Shown here one piece after another: positions 55,919 through 62,893 of a DNA stretch of 64,000 bases. The DNA comes from Macrococcoides equi. GTDB taxonomy: Bacteria > Bacillota > Bacilli > Staphylococcales > Staphylococcaceae. Within the stretch, counting starts at the first letter, position 1; every line of letters begins with the position of its first letter. The notes under the pieces are model-generated. The model made no database searches. It was given only the letters and a program-made list of their open reading frames with translations, and had not been told where the DNA came from. The stretch lies in NCBI RefSeq assembly GCF_047425865.1, contig NZ_CP179735.1; one strand, 5' to 3'. A program made the position numbers and the translations under genes.

Positions 55919-56119
55919 ATGACACAAGGTACAGTTAAATGGTTTAACGCAGAAAAAGGTTTTGGATTCATCGAAGTTGAAGGCGGAGACGACGTATTCG
56001 CTCACTTCAGCGCTATCCAAGGTGAAGGTTACAAAACTTTAGAAGAAGGTCAAGCAGTTGAATTCGATATCGAAGAAGGACAACGCGGACCTCAAGCTGC
56101 TAACATCGTTAAATTATAA
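55919..56119 (+). CDS. Cold-shock protein, CspA family, copy 1
   Basis: A 66-residue OB-fold RNA chaperone. RNP1 (KGFGFIEV) and RNP2 (DVFAHFSAI) are intact. It differs from copies 2 and 3 at very few residues (IQGEGYKT, FDIEEG). It binds single-stranded nucleic acid, melts structure and helps translation in the cold. The long leader with conserved box ACATTAGATATTATTTAAT just before GGAGG is shared by all three copies. Confidence 0.95.
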   Translation: MTQGTVKWFNAEKGFGFIEVEGGDDVFAHFSAIQGEGYKTLEEGQAVEFDIEEGQRGPQAANIVKL

Positions 56120-56134
56120 TATTTAATGTTGAAA

Positions 56135-56163
56135 AATAAGCCCTCAAGGGGCTTATTTTTTTT
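56135..56163 (+). terminator. Terminator of csp copy 1
   Basis: AATAAGCCC/GGGCTTATT stem (56135-56143, 56149-56157) and T run; near-identical to those of copies 2 and 3. Confidence 0.9.
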
Positions 56164-56246
56164 ATTTCAAATTAATTTTTCAATCAATTTACCCTACAGG
56201 TATCACGTTTTTCACAATATATCACATAAATGCTTAAAAAATAAAT

Positions 56247-56275
56247 TTGACATTTGTGAAATCACGTTATATACT
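56247..56275 (+). promoter_or_regulatory. Promoter of csp copy 2
   Basis: TTGACA (56247-56252), 17 nt, TATACT (56270-56275), giving a leader of about 145 nt. Confidence 0.8.
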
Positions 56276-56315
56276 TAAGTCAAATATATCGGACATATGC
56301 AACAAACAAAGCTTC

Positions 56316-56370
56316 TTCACATATTACAAAAAGTAATCGTGTTTAGTCGAGACTTTTTGTAATATGTGAA
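56316..56370 (+). promoter_or_regulatory. Long hairpin in the csp copy 2 leader
   Basis: A perfect 19-bp stem (56316-56334 with 56352-56370) with a 17-nt loop, between promoter and ribosome binding site. In S. aureus, csp leaders contain long hairpins cut by RNase III and temperature-sensitive folds; the same role is likely here. Confidence 0.75.
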
Positions 56371-56427
56371 TTTTTCTTTGTAGAGAAACATTAGATATTA
56401 TTTAATAAATATTTGGAGGTCATTATT

Positions 56428-56628
56428 ATGACACAAGGTACAGTTAAATGGTTTAACGCAGAAAAAGGTTTTGGATTCATCGAAGTTGAAGGCGGAGACG
56501 ACGTATTCGCTCACTTCAGCGCTATCGAAGGTGAAGGTTATAAATCTTTAGAAGAAGGTCAAGCAGTTGAATTCAACATCGAAGAAGGTCAACGTGGCCC
56601 TCAAGCTGCTAACATCGTTAAATTATAA
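56428..56628 (+). CDS. Cold-shock protein, CspA family, copy 2
   Basis: A 66-residue cold-shock protein, nearly identical to copies 1 and 3, with RNP1 KGFGFIEV and RNP2 DVFAHFSAI. I start it at ATG 56428 behind GGAGGTCATT; an in-frame TTG at 56413 is part of that ribosome binding site. It has its own promoter, hairpin leader and terminator. Confidence 0.95.
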   Translation: MTQGTVKWFNAEKGFGFIEVEGGDDVFAHFSAIEGEGYKSLEEGQAVEFNIEEGQRGPQAANIVKL

Positions 56629-56643
56629 TATTTAATGTTGGAG

Positions 56644-56672
56644 AATAAGCCCCCAAGGGGCTTATTTTTTTT
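56644..56672 (+). terminator. Terminator of csp copy 2
   Basis: A 10-bp stem (56644-56653 with 56657-56666) and eight T. Confidence 0.9.
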
Positions 56673-56743
56673 GCATTAATTGTCATTTTTAATTCCTTAT
56701 GTTACCATTATTATGAATTAAATACATTAAAGGTGGCATTTAA

Positions 56744-57067
56744 ATGAAAGAACTTATTGCTGGTATGATTATTCTGCTGTTTATCCTGTTTTATATGTTC
56801 CAATATAAAATATTTGGGCGTACAAGTATGTTAAAAGCAAAAAATCCTGTAAGCGAAGAAAAAAGAAAGATCGGTGAAAAAGCATATGCAAATGCTTTTG
56901 AATATATCATGGGACTACTATTAGTTTTCTCTTTAATGAAAGTACTTATGCTCGACTCAAGTAAACCGATTAATCTACTTAAAGATGCACCAGAGGTTAT
57001 CTATTTAGGAGCCACAATTCTCGTATTAATATTTAGTTATATCAAAGAAAATAAAAAGTATTTATAA
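56744..57067 (+). CDS. Membrane protein between csp copies
   Basis: A 107-residue protein with three hydrophobic helices (about 4-22, 52-70, 82-100) separated by a charged loop. No family recognised. AAAGGTGG before the ATG. Terminator of copy 2 and promoter of copy 3 flank it, so it is a separate gene lying between two otherwise tandem csp units. Confidence 0.7.
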   Translation: MKELIAGMIILLFILFYMFQYKIFGRTSMLKAKNPVSEEKRKIGEKAYANAFEYIMGLLLVFSLMKVLMLDSSKPINLLKDAPEVIYLGATILVLIFSYIKENKKYL

Positions 57068-57151
57068 ATTTTTTAATATTTTTTAACACCTGTAGACGTG
57101 ATACCTATGGTATTTTACACACGTTATGATGATTTGAATGAGTTTTACTGT

Positions 57152-57180
57152 TTGACATTGTTCGGTATCCGTTATATACT
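57152..57180 (+). promoter_or_regulatory. Promoter of csp copy 3
   Basis: TTGACA (57152-57157), 17 nt, TATACT (57175-57180). Confidence 0.8.
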
Positions 57181-57218
57181 TAGTACAAATATATCGAACA
57201 TATGCAAGAAACGTAAGG

Positions 57219-57277
57219 ACTTCACATATTACAAAAAGTAATCGTGTTAAGGGTTTGCTTTTTGTAATGTGTGAAGT
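57219..57277 (+). promoter_or_regulatory. Long hairpin in the csp copy 3 leader
   Basis: A 20-bp stem with a single G-U pair (57219-57238 with 57258-57277) and a 19-nt loop. The left arm matches that of copy 2 almost base for base, and the right arm differs by an A-to-G change that keeps pairing. Confidence 0.75.
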
Positions 57278-57330
57278 TTTCTTATGTAAAACATTAGATA
57301 TTATTTAATAATTTTTTGGAGGTCATTATT

Positions 57331-57531
57331 ATGACACAAGGTACAGTTAAATGGTTTAACGCAGAAAAAGGTTTTGGATTCATCGAAGTTGAAGGTGGAG
57401 ACGATGTATTCGCTCACTTCAGTGCTATCGAAGGAGACGGTTACAAAACTTTAGAAGAAGGTCAAGCAGTTGAATTCAACATCGAAGAAGGTCAACGTGG
57501 CCCTCAAGCTGCTAACATCGTTAAATTATAA
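57331..57531 (+). CDS. Cold-shock protein, CspA family, copy 3
   Basis: A 66-residue cold-shock protein with the same RNP1 and RNP2 as copies 1 and 2 (differences: IEGDGYKT). ATG 57331 follows GGAGGTCATT; the TTG at 57316 belongs to the ribosome binding site. Leader and terminator are paralogous to those of copy 2. Confidence 0.95.
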   Translation: MTQGTVKWFNAEKGFGFIEVEGGDDVFAHFSAIEGDGYKTLEEGQAVEFNIEEGQRGPQAANIVKL

Positions 57532-57546
57532 TATTTAATGTTGAAG

Positions 57547-57580
57547 AATAAGCCCTCAAGGGGCTTATTTTTTTTTTTTT
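57547..57580 (+). terminator. Terminator of csp copy 3
   Basis: A 9-bp stem (57547-57555 with 57561-57569) followed by 14 or more T. Confidence 0.9.
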
Positions 57581-57583
57581 GCA

Positions 57584-57940
57584 TTAGCCAGCCACTCCAT
57601 TTAAAGACATTTCTTTTCCATCAATAATTAATCTTATCGTGTCTTGTTTTTCTCCTAGATAATATTTAAATAATTGTACTTTCTTTTTCTTTGCCGGCGT
57701 TGATTTAAAAAAATAATTTGCTATATTTTTATCTTTTTTATAAGAAACATTTAATTTTTTGTTTGATCGATATATTATATATCTTTCATTGTCTAATATT
57801 ACTTCAGTCAATTCATTATCATTAAGATCATCAACTTTATCTATCGCTTTATTAACTAAATTTTGATCCTTTACTTCATAAATACCTTCTTTATCTTTTC
57901 CGCAACCCGTTAATATCAATAATAGGGTCATAAATAACAA
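57584..57940 (-). CDS. Small AT-rich lipoprotein of unknown function
   Basis: About 118 residues with lipobox LTGC and a Lys-rich mature part of mixed alpha/beta look. The shortest canonical start, TTG 57938-57940, gives a signal peptide without positive charge. The frame is open upstream through ATT AAA AAA to an ATC (57953-57955) 6 nt behind GGAGGAG. That would give the normal lipoprotein opening M-KKIGLLFMTLLLIL. Either ATC is used or a former ATG has mutated. Codon and base use are more AT-rich than in neighbours. Confidence 0.65.
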   Translation of the reverse strand: MLFMTLLLILTGCGKDKEGIYEVKDQNLVNKAIDKVDDLNDNELTEVILDNERYIIYRSNKKLNVSYKKDKNIANYFFKSTPAKKKKVQLFKYYLGEKQDTIRLIIDGKEMSLNGVAG

Positions 57941-58011
57941 TCCAATTTTTTTGATAGTATTCTCCTCCTCTTTATCAATATGTTTATTTTACCATATTTA
58001 CAATAATTACA

Positions 58012-58041
58012 TAAAAAAAACACATCCATTGAGATGTGTTA
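58012..58041 (-). terminator. Terminator of the corA-hypothetical unit
   Basis: An 8-bp stem (58019-58026 with 58033-58040) followed by eight T on the minus strand. Confidence 0.8.
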
Positions 58042-58893
58042 GAAATTGAAAAAACAAAGTGTATCAGCATAATCGTCTAATGGAAGTATTACCTTATTGT
58101 CTTTTATATCAATATATTTTCCTTTGACCATCTCTCTAGTGATAGGTTCATTCATATCTACAAACAAGGCCATTTCACAAATAGTGCCCTGATTTCCGTT
58201 TAAATTATAGAATTTCATCAAAAATTCTGGATTAATAATCCCATTAATAAGAATAAAGCCATTATATTTTTCATGTTTTACTTTATATTTTTCTAATAAA
58301 TCATTTGTTTCTTCAGAACCCTCACTTAATATTGCACCTGTAATATTAAATGTTTCTACTAAATCAAAAAACTCATACGAATCCCATGATGCCGACCAGC
58401 TAAGTGCTTTATATCCTCTTATCTCAGTGTCTATAAAAAATATAACTTTTTTTACATCTGTATTAAAAGATTCCCATAGATAATTTTCTGTAAGCTCAAA
58501 TATATCTTCTTGAATTTCGATGTCGTGAAAATTTGGATGATTATAAATATTACCGCCAATTATATCCCAATAAACTAATGGTTTATAATCCTTATCATAA
58601 ATTAACATCAATGAATCATTACAGCTAATTTGTTCAGCAAACGTTAAGTTCTTTATATCTTCTAAATTTATCTTATAACTTTCTTTATTGTAGACAGGTT
58701 CTTTTGAAAAATTGTTTACAACAATTAATTCTTGTGGGTACTTCTTAAATATATTAACAATTGTATTTACTGCTTTGTCATTCATGACATGCTTTTTTAT
58801 AAATGTCTTCTTAATATCTTTTCTTATATTAATATCTATTTTACTTTCATCAACTTGGGGCGGCTCTTTTTTCCTTTTGAAAAAATCCAACAT
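58039..58893 (-). CDS. AT-rich hypothetical cytosolic protein
   Basis: A 284-residue acidic protein (MLDFFKRKKEPPQVDESKID start; IIGGNIYNHPNFHDIEIQED and YKALSWSASWDSYEFFDLVE inside). No signal peptide or membrane helix. The alpha/beta pattern and acidic, Tyr/Asn-rich composition recall immunity-type proteins, but I do not recognise a family. It starts 1 nt after the corA stop without a strong ribosome binding site, so translation probably depends on corA. Base composition is more AT-rich than corA. Confidence 0.7.
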   Translation of the reverse strand: MLDFFKRKKEPPQVDESKIDINIRKDIKKTFIKKHVMNDKAVNTIVNIFKKYPQELIVVNNFSKEPVYNKESYKINLEDIKNLTFAEQISCNDSLMLIYDKDYKPLVYWDIIGGNIYNHPNFHDIEIQEDIFELTENYLWESFNTDVKKVIFFIDTEIRGYKALSWSASWDSYEFFDLVETFNITGAILSEGSEETNDLLEKYKVKHEKYNGFILINGIINPEFLMKFYNLNGNQGTICEMALFVDMNEPITREMVKGKYIDIKDNKVILPLDDYADTLCFFNF

Positions 58894-58894
58894 A

Positions 58895-59848
58895 TTAATA
58901 CCACTTCTTCTTTTTAAAATAAATCATACTTGTCACAAGCATTACCGCCATGACAATTAATACGGTAAAGTATCCGTATTTCCACTTCAACTCAGGCATA
59001 TACTCAAAGTTCATCCCATATATTCCTGCTATCAAAGTGAGCGGCAAGAATACTGTCGATACGAGTGTCAGCATCTGCATTACTCTATTCATACGGTAAT
59101 TATTATATGATTCATAGTTACTTCTTATTTCATCGGTTAATTCCTGCGCGTTTTTAATAATATTCTTCTGCTTAATCATATGGTCCTGTATGTGATGGAT
59201 ATAATGGTGATCATGTTCTGTTTCCACCATATATTTATTGCGCTCAAGCTCATCCACTAGTTCTGCCATAGGTACAATGATGCCTTTAATTCTAATCAGT
59301 CTTGATCTTAAGTCAAAGATATCATCCATTATTTTATGTTGTTCTTTATCTTTTGCATGCCTTTTTTCAAAGCTTAATACTTTATCTTCAATCGCTTCTA
59401 CTGTTTCTGTATAAAAGTCTACAATTTTATCCAGCAGCATCATCGCAACAACGCGTGGTGTTAAGTTGCCCGGTGCTTCTTCTTCTAATTCTTTTGCTAA
59501 TGCATCAATTTCATCGTTCGCTTCTATATCTTCAGCATGATACGTGATAAAGATACGTTCTTTAACTAGTACGTTAATCGTTTCCGCTTCATATGTATCC
59601 GGTTCAATCTTTTGATACACAAGATACTCATATTCCCCGTAATTCTTATATTTCGGTCTTGAATTACTATGTATGACATCTTCTATTGTTAATCCATTAA
59701 TATCAAAGTGTTGCTTAAACAATTCACTTTCTTCCTCTGTTGCTCCTTCAAAATCAAACCAGATAAATCCGGCATCTTTTGGCAATTCGTCAATTGTTGC
59801 TGCACGTTCTAATTTTTTATTTTTTTGATACATTATACTTAATGCCAT
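58895..59848 (-). CDS. corA: Magnesium/cobalt transporter CorA
   Basis: A 317-residue CorA-type channel with a large N-terminal cytosolic domain, a long helix (about 190-255) and two C-terminal membrane helices with the selectivity motif YGMNFEYMPEL. The basic tail YFKKKKWY is typical. It carries Mg2+ into the cell. GAGGTGAG precedes the ATG. I see no magnesium riboswitch in the 80-nt leader. Confidence 0.94.
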   Translation of the reverse strand: MALSIMYQKNKKLERAATIDELPKDAGFIWFDFEGATEEESELFKQHFDINGLTIEDVIHSNSRPKYKNYGEYEYLVYQKIEPDTYEAETINVLVKERIFITYHAEDIEANDEIDALAKELEEEAPGNLTPRVVAMMLLDKIVDFYTETVEAIEDKVLSFEKRHAKDKEQHKIMDDIFDLRSRLIRIKGIIVPMAELVDELERNKYMVETEHDHHYIHHIQDHMIKQKNIIKNAQELTDEIRSNYESYNNYRMNRVMQMLTLVSTVFLPLTLIAGIYGMNFEYMPELKWKYGYFTVLIVMAVMLVTSMIYFKKKKWY

Positions 59849-59884
59849 CTTCTCACCTCATACATATTATACGTTATATGCATT

Positions 59885-59915
59885 GAAAAAGACCAAGACG
59901 AATTTGTCCTGGTCT
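59885..59915 (-). terminator. Terminator of the PhnB-like gene
   Basis: A 10-bp stem with one G-U pair (59890-59899, 59906-59915) followed by TTTTTC on the minus strand. Confidence 0.8.
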
Positions 59916-59931
59916 CAAATTTTAATATTGA

Positions 59932-60360
59932 TTAATTTCCGTTAAACATCCAGTGGACACCGTATTTATCATCTAAAGCTCCCATAACGCCACCCCAGAA
60001 TTGTTCTCCGATTGGCATCTCAACTTTAGTGTCTGCGTGTGCTGCGATTTTGTTGAATAATGCTGTCATCTCTTCAGTTTCAGCTGCGTTGGTTTTATCC
60101 CAGTTCAGTGATAATACAATACTATTATTGAAGTCTCCTGCTTTATTAAATCGATCTGCTGCATAAAGAAGGTGGCCAGCAACTTTAAATTCAGAGTGCA
60201 TCGTCATATCATCAGCTTTTTCTGGATCTACTCCGAATTGTGCTGCTTGTTCTTGTCCTACAGGTAATCTGTTAATATCTGTTGCACCAAATACTTCTTC
60301 ATAATAGGCTAAAGCTTCTTTTGCACTGTCAAAAGCTAAATAAGGAACTAATTGTGTCAT
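59932..60360 (-). CDS. VOC-family protein, PhnB-like
   Basis: A 142-residue PhnB-type VOC protein (LVPYLAFDSAKEALAYYEEVFGA; PIGEQFWGGVMGALDDKYGV). ATG 60358-60360 follows GGAGGCAATC; the TTG at 60372 is before that site. Activity unknown. It is the second PhnB-like gene in the window. Confidence 0.87.
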   Translation of the reverse strand: MTQLVPYLAFDSAKEALAYYEEVFGATDINRLPVGQEQAAQFGVDPEKADDMTMHSEFKVAGHLLYAADRFNKAGDFNNSIVLSLNWDKTNAAETEEMTALFNKIAAHADTKVEMPIGEQFWGGVMGALDDKYGVHWMFNGN

Positions 60361-60441
60361 GATTGCCTCCAATTTTTTGATTGTATTTCAAATTAAATAT
60401 ACCACAACTCAATTTCTTATCCTATTCATAACATTTCATTT

Positions 60442-61638
60442 TTATTTAACCTTATCATCAAATACTGAAATTGTTCCGCCATAGTTTGCAACCCATACAT
60501 CCCCTGTTGTATTTTCATAGGTAATGCCGATAGGATGGAAACCTGCGTCTACTCTTGTAATTTCTTTTAATGTTTTTGCATCAAACTTAGAAACCGTATT
60601 TTCGTTATAGTTAACGATATAAAGTGCTGTACTGTCCGGTGATATCGCCATTGAGCGTGGTTCTTGCCCTGTTGTAGCATGTCCTATTACAGAATCAGTT
60701 GCTACATCATATTTTAAAAGCTCGTTAGCACCAGCTACAGTGATATAGATTGTCTTACCCTTATTATCCAATACGAGGTGACGTGGTCTCTCCCCTGTCT
60801 TTAGAATCATCTTACTTTTACCTGTTTTAAGATCTACTTTATATATTTCATTTGAAAACATTGCTGTAACATATGCTGTATTGTTATCCGGCAATGAAAC
60901 AATTCCACGAGGCATTGCATTCAATGGAATTTGTTCAGTTTGTTTTGCTGTTTTTGTATCGACAACCGATAATGACTTATCACACCAGTTAGAGACAAGT
61001 AACTTTGAATCATCTTTCGTTAAAGCGACATATTTAGGAACTCGACCGACTTGAATTACTTGGTCCCAATCCTTCTTCTCAGCGTTATAGCGATATACTA
61101 CAGACTCAGCTATCGCTTTCCCCGCTGTACACATATCTTCTGCTTCAGCTCCGTGATCAGTGAGTTGATATTGTGAAACATAAGCGTATTTACCATCCTT
61201 TGTCCATGCTGCCTCAACAGGAGCACCACTGACAGGTTTATCAAACCCTTTAATACCGAATTTATTAAAGTCCACCGTATCTGATAATTTCTTAACGAGT
61301 TTACGCGTCTTAGCATCATATACAGTAATCGTATGCTGATACATCATATTATTTGCTATTACTAACCCTTTATTGTTCGCCACAACTGATTTAGGTGTGA
61401 CAGGTCCTTCAGAGATCGTATCGATTAATTTCATCTTTGTAGTATTTGATGCAGGTCTATCTTTATCAATATGATCACTTTGATTGTCCGCTGTTGTTTT
61501 TTCAGGTGTAGATTTGTCTGATGATTCTTCAGATGATTTTTCTGACTGTGTTGTTTTAGATGTATCCTGTTTAACTTCATTACTGCATCCGGTGATAATT
61601 AATATGACTGATAATAATAAAAACTGAAGCGTACGCAT
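60442..61638 (-). CDS. Beta-propeller lipoprotein (YncE/YVTN type)
   Basis: A 398-residue lipoprotein with signal MRTLQFLLLSVILIITGCS (lipobox ITGC) and a Ser/Thr/Lys/Glu spacer. A seven-blade propeller follows, with repeated YVTN-like strands (KYAYVSQYQ, TAYVTAMFSNEIYKVDLKTG, TIYITVAGANELLKYDVATD, ALYIVNYNENTVSKFDAKTL). Two Cys (about 174 and 214) might pair. Propeller lipoproteins serve as binding or assembly factors; the partner is unknown. ATG 61636-61638 follows AAGAGG. Confidence 0.85.
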   Translation of the reverse strand: MRTLQFLLLSVILIITGCSNEVKQDTSKTTQSEKSSEESSDKSTPEKTTADNQSDHIDKDRPASNTTKMKLIDTISEGPVTPKSVVANNKGLVIANNMMYQHTITVYDAKTRKLVKKLSDTVDFNKFGIKGFDKPVSGAPVEAAWTKDGKYAYVSQYQLTDHGAEAEDMCTAGKAIAESVVYRYNAEKKDWDQVIQVGRVPKYVALTKDDSKLLVSNWCDKSLSVVDTKTAKQTEQIPLNAMPRGIVSLPDNNTAYVTAMFSNEIYKVDLKTGKSKMILKTGERPRHLVLDNKGKTIYITVAGANELLKYDVATDSVIGHATTGQEPRSMAISPDSTALYIVNYNENTVSKFDAKTLKEITRVDAGFHPIGITYENTTGDVWVANYGGTISVFDDKVK

Positions 61639-61760
61639 AATATTCCTCTTTTCCATTTTTTATTTAAATATATCATAAATTAAATGGTGAAACAGTGAAA
61701 ATTTAGTTGTTAATTTTTTTATGTTATATTATGAATAAATTAACTCATGGAGGGGTTCAT

Positions 61761-62825
61761 ATGTGGCATGATAATCAATTAACAAAGCGTATCGGAATTC
61801 AGTATCCTATTATTCAAGCAGGAATGGCCGGGAGTACGACGCCAGAACTCGTTGCTGCTATTAGTAACGAAGGTGGTTTAGGTACGATAGGCGCAGGATA
61901 CATGACAGCAGATGCACTTGCACAGGAAATCGCTGCTGTTCGTAAGTTGACAGATAAGCCTTTTGCAGTGAATTTATTTGTTCCTGAAGCCATTGAATAT
62001 CAAGAGGATGATGTCCAAATTGTTCAACAACAGCTGAAGCCTTTGTATGACAAATATAATCTTGAAATCGCTGAGATCAAGGACCATCCTGAAAGTGAAT
62101 TTTACGATAAACTTGAGCTGTTGATTGATCTACACATACCTGTCGCAAGCTTTACTTTCGGTCTGCCTGATAAAGAGATTGTTCATAAGTTAACAGCTAA
62201 CGGTATTATCTCTATTGCAACAGCGGGGTCAGTTGAAGAAGCAATCGCCATTGAAAATGCTGGATTTGATATGGTCGTTGCCCAAGGTTATGAAGCTGGT
62301 GGCCATAAAGGGTCATACACAAATGCACGTGGCATTGGAACTATCGCTTTAATTCCTCAAATAGTTGATCAGGTGTCTATTCCGGTCATCGCTGCAGGCG
62401 GTATTATGGATGCTCGGGGTGTCCTTGCTGCATTAACACTAGGTGCTCAAGGTGTGCAAATGGGGACGGCTTTTCTGACCTCTCATGAAAGTAAAGCTCC
62501 GGTCATCCATAAAGATGCCATCCTTCACGCACAACCGAGTGATACAGTCATCACTAACGTATTCAGTGGGAAAAGTGCACGTGGTATCGAAAATGATTTT
62601 ATAAGAACACTAGAGTCAAGTGATATTGCACCATTATGTTATCCCTTACAAAACGACTTAACAAAAAGTATACGTGCCAGCGCTGCTCAATCTGGTAATA
62701 AAGAGCATCTTCACTTATGGTGCGGGCAAGCACCTTTACTTGCAAAAAAGTTAAACGCTCAAGGCATCTTCAGAGAAATTGTTGCTCAAGTAGATGATCA
62801 AATACTTAATTTAATGTCAAAATAA
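61761..62825 (+). CDS. Nitronate monooxygenase
   Basis: A 354-residue FMN-dependent TIM barrel (2-nitropropane dioxygenase family) that oxidises nitronates such as propionate-3-nitronate. Motifs: IQAGMAGSTTPELVAAISN, VVAQGYEAGGHKG (catalytic His) and ALTLGAQGVQMGTAFL. ATG 61761 follows GGAGGGG; the upstream ATGs at 61707 and 61731 lack sites. It is monocistronic with a good terminator. Confidence 0.93.
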   Translation: MWHDNQLTKRIGIQYPIIQAGMAGSTTPELVAAISNEGGLGTIGAGYMTADALAQEIAAVRKLTDKPFAVNLFVPEAIEYQEDDVQIVQQQLKPLYDKYNLEIAEIKDHPESEFYDKLELLIDLHIPVASFTFGLPDKEIVHKLTANGIISIATAGSVEEAIAIENAGFDMVVAQGYEAGGHKGSYTNARGIGTIALIPQIVDQVSIPVIAAGGIMDARGVLAALTLGAQGVQMGTAFLTSHESKAPVIHKDAILHAQPSDTVITNVFSGKSARGIENDFIRTLESSDIAPLCYPLQNDLTKSIRASAAQSGNKEHLHLWCGQAPLLAKKLNAQGIFREIVAQVDDQILNLMSK

Positions 62826-62858
62826 TAAATAATCCACGATTCTTAACTAAATATAATT

Positions 62859-62892
62859 AAAAGCTCTCAGATGATTTTCTGAGAGCTTTTAT
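62859..62892. terminator. Bidirectional terminator after nitronate monooxygenase
   Basis: A 12-bp perfect stem (62859-62870 with 62879-62890) with A and T flanks. It also serves the convergent permease gene. Confidence 0.88.
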
Positions 62893-62893
62893 A

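Noticed and set aside
58895..59930. Magnesium riboswitch before corA
   Set aside because: The leader is only about 80 nt and shows no M-box or ykkC-like core.
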